Origin: Acidobacteriota bacterium
Lineage (GTDB): Bacteria; Acidobacteriota; Vicinamibacteria; Vicinamibacterales; 2-12-FULL-66-21
Assembly: GCA_016184105.1 (NCBI GenBank)
Contig: JACPDI010000006.1
Coordinates: forward strand, 24,897-88,609
Direction: 5' to 3'
DNA: 63,713 nucleotides
Position 1 is the first letter of the stretch; each line of letters opens with the position of its first letter. The translations under genes and the position numbers were made by a program. The notes beneath the pieces are model-generated. The model was given only the letters and a program-made list of their open reading frames with translations. It did not search any database and was not told the origin of the DNA. Of the stretch, positions 32,620 through 40,701 are shown piece after piece.

Positions 32620-33270
32620 CTACTGCTTGGGGGCGGCGGTCGCCCTCGTGTCGAGGCGCTTGATGACTTCCTGCGTCAGGTCGAGCCCCGGGTTGGCGTA
32701 GATGAAGCCGGCATCGCCCGCGCTGAAGATGAAGTGGAGCCCGCGCTCCTCGCCGATCTGGTTCAGGATCGGCACCAGCTTCTGCCGGAACTGCTCCTGC
32801 AGGTCTGCCGTGAGGTCCTGGACTTCCGCCTGCGCGTTCTGCTGCGCGAACTGGATTTCACGCTGCTGGCGCTCGATATCCTTTTCGAGCTGGGCGCGCG
32901 CCTGGTCGTTCAGGACGGTGCCGCCCGACGTGAGCTTCTGCTGCGCCGCCTGGAGCGACTTGTTCTTCTCCTGCAGCTCCACCTGCTTCTTCGACTGCAG
33001 CTCCTGGATCCTCGCCGAGGCCGCCTTGCCCTCCGTGGAGTTCTGCGCGATGAGCGGCAGCTGCACGTACGCGATCTTCGCCCCCTCGGGGAAGGGGCGC
33101 GGCGGCTGCGGCTGCGCCGCGGGCGGCTGCTGGGCGGGGGCGGGCTGCGCGGGGGCCTGGGTGGCAGGGGCGGCCGGCTTTGGCGCGGGCTGCTGCCCGG
33201 CAGCCTGCGCAAACACAGGTGCGGCACCGAGCATGACGGCCAGCACCGCGGGAATCATTACGCCTCTCAT
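32620..33270 (-). CDS. OmpH/Skp family periplasmic chaperone
   Basis: A 216-aa periplasmic protein. A signal peptide covers residues 1-22 (ending VFAQA). A long Ala/Pro/Gln-rich linker (24-60) is unusual for Skp. The OmpH/Skp domain follows: KIAYVQLPLIAQNSTEGKAAS, a long coiled coil (about 85-165, QSKKQVELQEKNKSLQAAQQ) and the base-domain end FIFSAGDAGFIYANPGLDLT. Skp holds unfolded outer-membrane proteins on the way to BamA, encoded just upstream. ATG at 33270 (a second Met is four codons in). Confidence 0.9.
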   Translation of the reverse strand: MRGVMIPAVLAVMLGAAPVFAQAAGQQPAPKPAAPATQAPAQPAPAQQPPAAQPQPPRPFPEGAKIAYVQLPLIAQNSTEGKAASARIQELQSKKQVELQEKNKSLQAAQQKLTSGGTVLNDQARAQLEKDIERQQREIQFAQQNAQAEVQDLTADLQEQFRQKLVPILNQIGEERGLHFIFSAGDAGFIYANPGLDLTQEVIKRLDTRATAAPKQ

Positions 33271-33298
33271 ACTGTCGTCGTCCTCTCCAAGTAAGTGT

Positions 33299-33676
33299 CT
33301 AGAAGGTCGAACCCACCGCGAACCGGAAGTTGAACTTCTGCTGCGGCCGGAAGCTGTTGTCCAGCACGCCTTCGCGCTGCGGATTGTAGGCGAAGATCAG
33401 CCGGAATGGCACGTTCAACACCGGCATGAAGAACCGGACTTCGGCCCCCGTCGACGTCCGGAAATCGCGCATCGCGAACTTGCGCCCTGCATCCTGCACC
33501 TGGCCGGCGTCGTAATACAGCACGAGCCGCACAGGCCCGGCAATCGAAATCAGGTACTCCGCATTGAACAGCAGGCTCTTGTTGCCGCCGATGACGATGG
33601 CCGTCTCGGGGTCGCGCGGCCCGCTGGTCCGGATGTCGAAGCCGCGCACGCTGTATTCGCCGCCGAGGAACAACAC
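33299..33676 (-). CDS. bamA: BamA C-terminal barrel fragment (frame-shifted)
   Basis: A 125-aa frame carrying the last beta-strands of BamA: FLGGEYSVRGFDIRTSGPRD (containing the VRGF loop-6 motif that locks the barrel), LVLYYDAGQVQDAG, GAEVRFFMPVLNVPFRLIFA and a terminal Phe as expected for an outer-membrane protein. It is in a different frame from the preceding 750 codons. It is not a stand-alone gene: no Shine-Dalgarno precedes it, and the two frames join near 33665-33685, where about a dozen residues expected in BamA also appear to be missing. Confidence 0.85.
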   Translation of the reverse strand: MLFLGGEYSVRGFDIRTSGPRDPETAIVIGGNKSLLFNAEYLISIAGPVRLVLYYDAGQVQDAGRKFAMRDFRTSTGAEVRFFMPVLNVPFRLIFAYNPQREGVLDNSFRPQQKFNFRFAVGSTF

Positions 33677-35799
33677 GGCGCGATGTACTGCGCCTGCGCC
33701 CGGAGGCCAATCGAAACGCGGCGCGACTGCGGGATGTACCAGACGCCTTCGACCGTCGGGCTGTAGAAGTTCGTGTCGCCGCCGATGCCCGCGTAGTCGA
33801 TCGACGCGGTATAACGACGCCCGGCGGTGGGGAAAATCGGGTTGTCCACCGTGTTGTGGACCACGCTCGGCGTGATCTTGCTGATCGTCCGCCGCCCTCC
33901 CTGGCCGAGCAGGAGCGAATCGGCCAGGAACGGGTTGCGCGCCTGGACCTCCGGATCGAGGTACGCGTCGTTCAGCTCCTTCACCTTCGTCCGCTCGTAG
34001 CTGTAGTTCACGAACATGCGCGTGAAATCGCGCAGCGGGAAGCCGAAGACGAAATTGCCGCCCGCCGAGGCCTGCGTGAACAGCCCGATGTACCGGATTT
34101 CCCGGATGAAGGTGTCGATGCCCGCGGTGATCGGCCGGTCGAACAGGAACGGCTCGGTGAATGCGATCTGGTAGTTCTTCGCCCGGACCCCCTGCTGCGC
34201 CGAGAGCGTGAACGTCTCGCCGCGGCCGAGGAAGTTCGACGTCTGGAACGACAGCTGGCCGAAGAAGCCCTCGAACTGCGACACGCCCGCGCCGAACGTG
34301 AGCTGGTTGCGGTTCTGCTCCTCGAACTTCAGCGTGACGTCGACCTTGTTCTCTTCGCTGGGCGATTTCTGGACGTTGATGGAATCGTTGCCCTCGAGCG
34401 GCTTGAAGTACCCGAGCTGGTTGAGGCGCTTGATGCTGAACTTCAACGCCTCGGTGTTGAACACGCCGGCCTCGAACAGCCGCATCTCGCGGCGGATGAC
34501 GTTGTCGCGCGTGGTCGTATTGCCGACGAAGATGATCCGGTTGACGAAGTACTGCTTGCCGGGCTGCATCCTCATCGTCACGTCGACGATGGGCGCGCCT
34601 TTGACCTGCTGCCCTTCGCGCGGGCTCAGGTCCGGGAAGCCGGTGAATTCCATGTACCCGCCGGAGCCGAAGATCTCCTGCGATTTCTGCAGCCCCTTGC
34701 GGATGTCCTTCTCGTTGTACCAGTCGCCCGCCTTGACCTTGAACAGCGGCCGCAGCGCCTCGTCCTTGACGACGGTCTGCCCCTCGAACTTGAAGTCGCC
34801 GACGCGATACCGCTGCCCCTCGGTCACCGGAATGCGGAGTTGGATCCAGCGCGACTTCTTGTCGGTGGAGTCCTCGAGGACCTTCAGCTCGGGATTCCCG
34901 ACGCGGGCACCGATGTAGCCTCTCTCGCGGTAGTACTCCGTGACCTTCTCCGCGTCCTCGGCGAACTTGTCTTCCTTGTAGGTGCCCCCGCCGGTGATGA
35001 ACGAGAAGAAGCCCCTGGCTTTGTTCTCCTTCATCTTGCCCGCGAGCTTGCCGTCCGAGATCGCCTGGTTCCCCACGAACTCGACGTCGCGGATCTTCAC
35101 CTTCGGTCCCTCGTCGATGGTGAAGGTGAGGTGCACCAGCTTGGGGCCGCCCGCGATCGGCTTGATCTCGGGGGTGACGGTTGCGTAGAGATAGCCCTTC
35201 TCCGCGTACAGCTCGTGGACCGTGTTGCGGACGCGCTGCACGAGACCCGGATCGATGAACGAGTCCATCCGGATCTGCGAGTTCTTCTCCCGGAGCTTCT
35301 CTTCGATCTTCGCTTGCTCGACCCGCTTCGAGCCCACGTAGTCGACGATCTTCACGCGCTGGCGCTCTTCGAGGTCGAAGATGATGTGCTTCCCGATGAC
35401 GCCGTTCGGATACGGGGCGTCCTTCACGTCGATCGTGAGGTCATCGAGGAAATTCGTCGCCCACAACCGCTTGAAATCCTCGAGCACCACCTGCTCGCTG
35501 TACGGCACCCATCGGCCGAACTGCGCCGAGCTCGGCTTGGTCTGGATGTAATAGAGGTAGGTCTCCGGATCAATCGCGAGCGCGTCGTTCTGCTTGGTGG
35601 ACTTGATTTCGACAAAGCGGACGACGGGCGGCGACCCGGCGGGCGGCAGGGCCGCAGACGGCGTCTGCGCCGGCAGTTGCGGAACAGGGGCCTGCCCCGC
35701 CGAAGCCGGCGAAGTCTGCTGGCCGGCGAAGGCGGACGTCGTGATCCCGACAGCAATCAACACGCCCGCCAGCGGGCGGGTACACGCTTGTAGCACCAT
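33550..35799 (-). CDS. bamA: Outer membrane assembly factor BamA, N-terminal part (frame-shifted)
   Basis: The main part of BamA, the central subunit that folds beta-barrel proteins into the outer membrane. A signal peptide ends ATSAFA-like (GITTSAFAGQ, about residue 25), followed by a Pro/Ala-rich region, POTRA domains (about 60-430; GKHIIFDLEERQRVKIVDYV, VHLTFTIDEGPKVKIRDVEF) and the start of the barrel (LTFGAGVSQFEGFFGQLSFQ). After QAQYIAP the frame leaves BamA and reads nonsense to 33550, while the barrel end continues in another frame (33299-33676). The gene is near-essential, so an assembly or sequencing error is as likely as a real mutation. ATG at 35799. Confidence 0.88.
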   Translation of the reverse strand: MVLQACTRPLAGVLIAVGITTSAFAGQQTSPASAGQAPVPQLPAQTPSAALPPAGSPPVVRFVEIKSTKQNDALAIDPETYLYYIQTKPSSAQFGRWVPYSEQVVLEDFKRLWATNFLDDLTIDVKDAPYPNGVIGKHIIFDLEERQRVKIVDYVGSKRVEQAKIEEKLREKNSQIRMDSFIDPGLVQRVRNTVHELYAEKGYLYATVTPEIKPIAGGPKLVHLTFTIDEGPKVKIRDVEFVGNQAISDGKLAGKMKENKARGFFSFITGGGTYKEDKFAEDAEKVTEYYRERGYIGARVGNPELKVLEDSTDKKSRWIQLRIPVTEGQRYRVGDFKFEGQTVVKDEALRPLFKVKAGDWYNEKDIRKGLQKSQEIFGSGGYMEFTGFPDLSPREGQQVKGAPIVDVTMRMQPGKQYFVNRIIFVGNTTTRDNVIRREMRLFEAGVFNTEALKFSIKRLNQLGYFKPLEGNDSINVQKSPSEENKVDVTLKFEEQNRNQLTFGAGVSQFEGFFGQLSFQTSNFLGRGETFTLSAQQGVRAKNYQIAFTEPFLFDRPITAGIDTFIREIRYIGLFTQASAGGNFVFGFPLRDFTRMFVNYSYERTKVKELNDAYLDPEVQARNPFLADSLLLGQGGRRTISKITPSVVHNTVDNPIFPTAGRRYTASIDYAGIGGDTNFYSPTVEGVWYIPQSRRVSIGLRAQAQYIAPCCSSAANTACAASTSGPAGRATPRRPSSSAATRACCSMRST

Positions 35800-35834
35800 A
35801 GTGAAGGGACGCGAAACAGCTAGTCTACTGGACT

Positions 35835-37112
35835 TTAGACGTTCGTGGCCAGTAGCCGGCCGGAGCCGGTCTGCCCGGCGGCGCGCCAGGCGAGCTGCCC
35901 GCCATCGAGATAAACCTCGATCGTGCCTTCCTTTAGCTGCCCCCTGATGAGCTCCTCGGAGAGCGGGTCTTCGACATGACGCTGGATCGCCCGCCGCAGC
36001 GGACGCGCGCCGTACGAGCGGTCCTTGCACGTCACGTCGATGATCCAGTCGACCACATCCGGCGTCAGCGCCACCTGCAGGCGGCGATCGGTGAGGTTCA
36101 GGTTCAACTGGTCCACGAGCAGCCGCGTGATCAGCCGCAGGTCGTCATCCGACAGCGGATCGAACACGATGATCTCGTCGATGCGGTTGATGAACTCGGG
36201 GTTGAAGGTGCGCTTCACCTCGCCGAGCACCATGTCCGACACGCTCTTGTTGATCTCGCGCTGATCGCTCGACGCGAATCCCATCGACGCCTTCTTCTGG
36301 ATGAAGCGCGCGCCGATGTTCGACGTCATGATGATGATCGTGTTCTTGAAGTTCACCCGGTTGCCGAGGCCGTCCGTCAGGTGGCCGTCCTCGAAGACCT
36401 GCAGCAAAATATTGAACAGGTCCGGGTGCGCCTTCTCGATTTCATCGAGCAGCACCACGCAGTAGGGCTTCCTCTTCACCTTCTCGGTCAGCTGCCCGCC
36501 CTCTTCGTGGCCGACGTACCCCGGAGGGGAGCCAATCAGCTTGGACACGGAGTGCTTCTCCATGTACTCGGACATGTCGAAGCGAATCAGCGCGCTGTCG
36601 CTGCCGAACAGGAAGTTGGCGAGCGCGCGCGCCAGCTCGGTCTTGCCGACACCGGTCGGCCCGAGAAACACGAAGCTGCCGACCGGGCGCGTGGGCGCCT
36701 TCAGCCCGGCGCGCGAGCGGCGGATCGCCCGCGAGAGCGCGGAGATGGCGCGCTCCTGGCTGATGACGCGGCGGTGCAGCTCCCCTTCCATGCGGAGCAG
36801 CTTCTCGCTCTCATCCTGGTTGAGCGACGCGACGGGGACGCCCGTCCACTTCGCCACCACTTCGTCGATGTCACCCTTGCCGACGACGACGCGGCGCGAG
36901 CTGGTTTTCACGTCGAACTTCTCGCGGACGAACTGCAGGCTCTCGCGCGCGACGGCCTCCTGCTCGCGGAACGCTTCCGCCTTCTGGTAGTCCTTCGCCG
37001 CGACCGCGGTCTCCATCTGCTCGACGGCCACGCGGATCGACTTGTTGATCTCGCCTAACTCCTCGCTGTAGCCCGCCTCGCGCAGCTTCGCCCGCGCGCC
37101 CGCCTCGTCCAC
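35835..37112 (-). CDS. clpC: ClpC, C-terminal part (second AAA+ module; frame-shifted)
   Basis: A 425-aa frame that continues ClpC from the middle. It begins at DEAGARAKLR, the conserved end of the first AAA+ module, then a UVR-like coiled segment (KDYQKAEAFREQEA). The second ATPase follows with Walker A GPTGVGKTE, Walker B VVLLDEIEKAHPD and sensor MTSNIGA. SYGARPLRRAIQRHVEDPLS marks the C-terminal small domain. It lacks its own start: ATG 37112 lies inside a conserved element. ClpC unfolds substrates for ClpP. Confidence 0.88.
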   Translation of the reverse strand: MDEAGARAKLREAGYSEELGEINKSIRVAVEQMETAVAAKDYQKAEAFREQEAVARESLQFVREKFDVKTSSRRVVVGKGDIDEVVAKWTGVPVASLNQDESEKLLRMEGELHRRVISQERAISALSRAIRRSRAGLKAPTRPVGSFVFLGPTGVGKTELARALANFLFGSDSALIRFDMSEYMEKHSVSKLIGSPPGYVGHEEGGQLTEKVKRKPYCVVLLDEIEKAHPDLFNILLQVFEDGHLTDGLGNRVNFKNTIIIMTSNIGARFIQKKASMGFASSDQREINKSVSDMVLGEVKRTFNPEFINRIDEIIVFDPLSDDDLRLITRLLVDQLNLNLTDRRLQVALTPDVVDWIIDVTCKDRSYGARPLRRAIQRHVEDPLSEELIRGQLKEGTIEVYLDGGQLAWRAAGQTGSGRLLATNV

Positions 37113-37120
37113 CAGGTCGA

Positions 37121-38233
<1,113 letters not shown>

Positions 38234-38287
38234 CCTGACGTCCTAGGAGAAGGGGGTGCGGTCGCTCGGCATCGGCAACCTGGGGTC

Positions 38288-38293
38288 ATTATA
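38288..38293 (-). promoter_or_regulatory. Candidate -10 element for clpC
   Basis: A perfect TATAAT on the minus strand, 54 bases before the clpC ATG. No convincing -35 (CTGGCG-like at best). No CtsR, HspR (HAIR) or CIRCE operator was recognised in the 38234-38475 gap. Confidence 0.4.
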
Positions 38294-38373
38294 AGGCAAA
38301 GCTCCCCCCTCCGCCAGCAGTCCTCGCGTCTAAGTCCGCAGCACACTGGGCTTTACCGCGACTGACCTAGAAA

Positions 38374-38467
38374 AGGGGACCGTCACACTTCTCCCCGGCC
38401 GGAAGTGGGACAGTCACACTTTCCAGTAGCCGCTCCTGGGGAAAGTGTGACTGTCCCACTTCCGGCC
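38374..38467. repeat. 28-bp perfect inverted repeat plus partial direct copy
   Basis: The arms 38397-38424 and 38440-38467 are exact reverse complements (core GTGGGACAGTCACACTTTCC) around a 15-base loop. A third partial copy (GGGACCGTCACACTTCTCC) precedes them at 38374-38393. The same core as the repeat at 18453-18511. It lies between the BON gene and clpC. Confidence 0.9.
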
Positions 38468-38475
38468 GTCCTCTT

Positions 38476-38919
38476 TCACGGCAGCCGCAGGCGATCGATC
38501 ACCAACTTCACGCCGGCAGTCTCGCGTGCGAGCGCAAGGGCGCGATCGCGCTCGGCCGCCGTGCGCACGGTTCCCGACAACGTGACGTGACCATCCGTCG
38601 TCGTCACGGTGATGTCGAGCGCCTTCACGGTGTCATCGAGCGCCATCTTCGACTTGATCTTCGTCGTCAGCGACACGTCGCTGATGACTTCCGCCGCGCG
38701 GTTGCCAGCATCGGCGATCGACTCGCCCGCTTCCGCACCGCGCTTGCGCGCCTCCGAGGTATCGATCGGCGCATCCGTCCGGCCGGCCGTGCCCACGGCA
38801 CGCTCCCGGTCCCCGGGCGCGACGAGCCGGCCGTTCGCCAGCCGATAACCGGCGAAGAACGCGAGCGCCGCCACGACGATCACCACGACGACGATCGCCC
38901 GCACCAGCGAACGCAGCAT
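38476..38919 (-). CDS. Membrane-anchored BON-domain protein
   Basis: A 147-aa protein with one N-terminal membrane anchor (about residues 5-27, SLVRAIVVVVIVVAALAFFAGY), a charged linker, and a single BON domain (about 80-145: VSLTTKIKSKMALDDTVKAL, VTLSGTVRTAAERDRALALA, LVIDRLRLP). BON domains bind phospholipid or act in envelope-stress proteins such as OsmY. ATG 38919 rather than 38937 is chosen because AAGGAGG lies 6 bases upstream. Not clearly linked to neighbours. Confidence 0.85.
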   Translation of the reverse strand: MLRSLVRAIVVVVIVVAALAFFAGYRLANGRLVAPGDRERAVGTAGRTDAPIDTSEARKRGAEAGESIADAGNRAAEVISDVSLTTKIKSKMALDDTVKALDITVTTTDGHVTLSGTVRTAAERDRALALARETAGVKLVIDRLRLP

Positions 38920-38925
38920 GACGTT

Positions 38926-38932
38926 CCTCCTT
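38926..38932 (-). promoter_or_regulatory. Ribosome-binding site fixing the BON protein start
   Basis: AAGGAGG 6 bases before ATG 38919; it excludes the longer ATG/GTG starts in the same frame. Confidence 0.7.
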
Positions 38933-39024
38933 CCCACCTCGTCGCCGCCGGGTCAGCAGTAATGATCTCCTGGGGAAGACGCACGGCGACCTCCACCGGT
39001 CGCCCATTGCAGCCGGCGTGCCGG

Positions 39025-39237
39025 ATGATCGGTCGAGATGGCCCGGCACGGGGAAGCGGGAGGCCTGGCCAGGCTGGACGCGAGGACCGCGAGCTCACAA
39101 ACACGTGGGACCTGGAGGGCCAGCGCGAACTCGAGCAGGCCGACGCGGGGTATGCGCCCGGCATGGGCGCGCTCCAGGATTATCAGGCCGGGTACCGCGC
39201 GGGCTATCGCCAGGGATTCGGACCGCGTGTGCCCTGA
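39025..39237 (+). CDS. Small Gly/Tyr-rich hydrophilic protein
   Basis: A 70-aa candidate starting at ATG 39025. The first third is Arg/Gly-rich; then come ELTNTWDLEGQRELEQADAG and DYQAGYRAGYRQGFGPRVP. The Tyr/Gly pattern YQAGYRAGYRQGFG resembles short repeat-rich proteins of unknown function found in Acidobacteriota. There is no signal peptide and no good Shine-Dalgarno. It converges with mltB, overlapping its 3' end by 34 bases. The coding call is moderate. Confidence 0.45.
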   Translation: MIGRDGPARGSGRPGQAGREDRELTNTWDLEGQRELEQADAGYAPGMGALQDYQAGYRAGYRQGFGPRVP

Positions 39238-40292
39238 GGGCAGTCGGCAGTAGGGCTCGCGCCACGGCCTCTGGCGGCGTCAGCGGCGGGCGCGATCTTG
39301 TCGGCGAGTTGCGCGACGCTCAACGCGTAGGAGTGCGCGCAGTTGTAGGCGAGCAGCGCCTCGTAGTTCGCCGTCACCAGGTAACTCGCGCGACCGAGTG
39401 TGAGCAGCGAGTAAGGGCGGCGTGCGTCACCGGCCGCACCGGCCGGGCGCACGCCCGCTTTCCGCCACACAGCCAGCGGCGCAGGGGAGGACAGGTCGCG
39501 CTCCGCGCCGCACCCGGCGCCACGCGGCGCCGCCAGGGACACGAAAGCCTCGGACTCTTTGGCGGGGCGCTTGACTCGCACGCCCCAGCGCACACCCCCC
39601 TGCCAACCCCGCTCGCGGAGGTAGTTCGCGATCGAGGCAAACACGTCGGCGCGCGATTCCCAGATGTCCTTGCGCCCATCGCCGTCGAAGTCCTGCGCGT
39701 AGGCCACGTACGACGTCGGCAGGAACTGCACCTGCCCCATCGCGCCGGCCCACGATCCGCGCAGCCGATCGAAATCGACTTCGCCGCGATCCAGGATTCC
39801 CAAAGCGGCGAGCAGCTGCTGTCGAAACAACGCCTCGCGGCGTCCCTCCCACGCGAGCGTGGCCAGCGCCTGGATGGTCGGGCGCACGCCCCTGAACCGC
39901 CCGAAATTCGACTCGAGGCCCCAGACAGCCACCACGATCTGGCGGGGCACGCCGTAGGTGCGCTCGACCCGACGGAGCAGCCCGGCATGGGCGGCTACCG
40001 CCCGCCGCCCTGTTTGGACCACGCCCGCCGTGACGCGCTGCTCCACGTATTGCTGCACCGTCAGAATCAGCTCCTTCTGGGTGCGGTCTCGCTCGACAAT
40101 GACGGGAAGCGGTTCGAGGCCGTCGAACGCGCGCTCGAGCGTGGCGGCGCCGATGCCTTCCTGGAGCGCGACTTCACGAAACTGCCGGAGCCAATCGGCA
40201 AATGCGGGACGCAGGGGCCCGGGCGTCTGCCCGGCAGCCGGCGTAACGGTGATGAAAAAGGCGGTCAGGGCCGCCGAGAGGCGGTTATGCAT
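39204..40292 (-). CDS. mltB: Lytic murein transglycosylase B family
   Basis: A 362-aa periplasmic lytic transglycosylase (MltB/SLT_2 family). A signal peptide covers about residues 1-22 (ALTAFFITVTPAAGQ). The catalytic Glu lies in VVAVWGLESNFGRF, and SWAGAMGQVQFLPTSYVAYA and DGDGRKDIWESRADVFASIANYL are diagnostic. PYSLLTLGRASYLVTANYEALLAYNCAHSYA-type motifs follow near the end, where the short tail after DKIAP is Arg/Pro-rich. ATG 40292 gives a proper signal peptide; longer starts overlap the divergent small gene. Confidence 0.9.
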   Translation of the reverse strand: MHNRLSAALTAFFITVTPAAGQTPGPLRPAFADWLRQFREVALQEGIGAATLERAFDGLEPLPVIVERDRTQKELILTVQQYVEQRVTAGVVQTGRRAVAAHAGLLRRVERTYGVPRQIVVAVWGLESNFGRFRGVRPTIQALATLAWEGRREALFRQQLLAALGILDRGEVDFDRLRGSWAGAMGQVQFLPTSYVAYAQDFDGDGRKDIWESRADVFASIANYLRERGWQGGVRWGVRVKRPAKESEAFVSLAAPRGAGCGAERDLSSPAPLAVWRKAGVRPAGAAGDARRPYSLLTLGRASYLVTANYEALLAYNCAHSYALSVAQLADKIAPAADAARGRGASPTADCPQGTRGPNPWR

Positions 40293-40345
40293 CGGGAGGT
40301 TCGACGTTGGCTCAGCTGTTGCATTCAAGACACCGGGAGAACCCA

Positions 40346-40636
40346 ATGGGACCGACGGAAGAACGGAATCCCGCAGAATTCCTTGAACTGTTGACGGTCG
40401 GACGCTGCGAGCCGCTCAAGGCGGGGGTTCACTGTGTCCTGATGGCCACAGTCGCCGTGTGTGCCGTCTACAACGTGGCCGCCTGGCTGAAACGGCGCGA
40501 GCCGCACCTGGCGTTCAACTCCCTGGTCTACGGCTGCGCGGCCATCTGGGAACTGAACCACGTCCAAGGGCACCTGGCATGCCGTCCCGCGCAGGCAGCG
40601 GAACCCGACGCGCCAGTGCTTCGCGACGTGGCGTAA
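40346..40636 (+). CDS. Small membrane protein of unknown function
   Basis: A 96-aa protein from ATG 40346, with GGGAGA 5 bases upstream. One clear hydrophobic segment (about residues 27-47, AGVHCVLMATVAVCAVYNVA) and a second weaker one (LAFNSLVYGCAAIWEL) are followed by NHVQGHLACR. Several Cys and His residues (CEPLKAGVHC, HVQGH) could bind metal. It is divergent from mltB, 53 bp away, and converges on the acyl-CoA synthetase fusion. No family recognised with certainty. Confidence 0.6.
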   Translation: MGPTEERNPAEFLELLTVGRCEPLKAGVHCVLMATVAVCAVYNVAAWLKRREPHLAFNSLVYGCAAIWELNHVQGHLACRPAQAAEPDAPVLRDVA

Positions 40637-40701
40637 TCACGCCTGGAGTCTCGCGAATTATAGACGATGCGGTCGAGTGGGAATGGCGAGCGGGAGTGCC
40701 T

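Noticed and set aside
33856-35793. 645-codon plus-strand frame opposite bamA
   Set aside because: Antisense shadow of bamA with repetitive charged composition and no family features.
39038-39253. 71-codon plus-strand frame MARHGEAGG...
   Set aside because: Overlaps the better 39025-39237 frame in another phase and has random-looking Arg/Ser/Thr composition.
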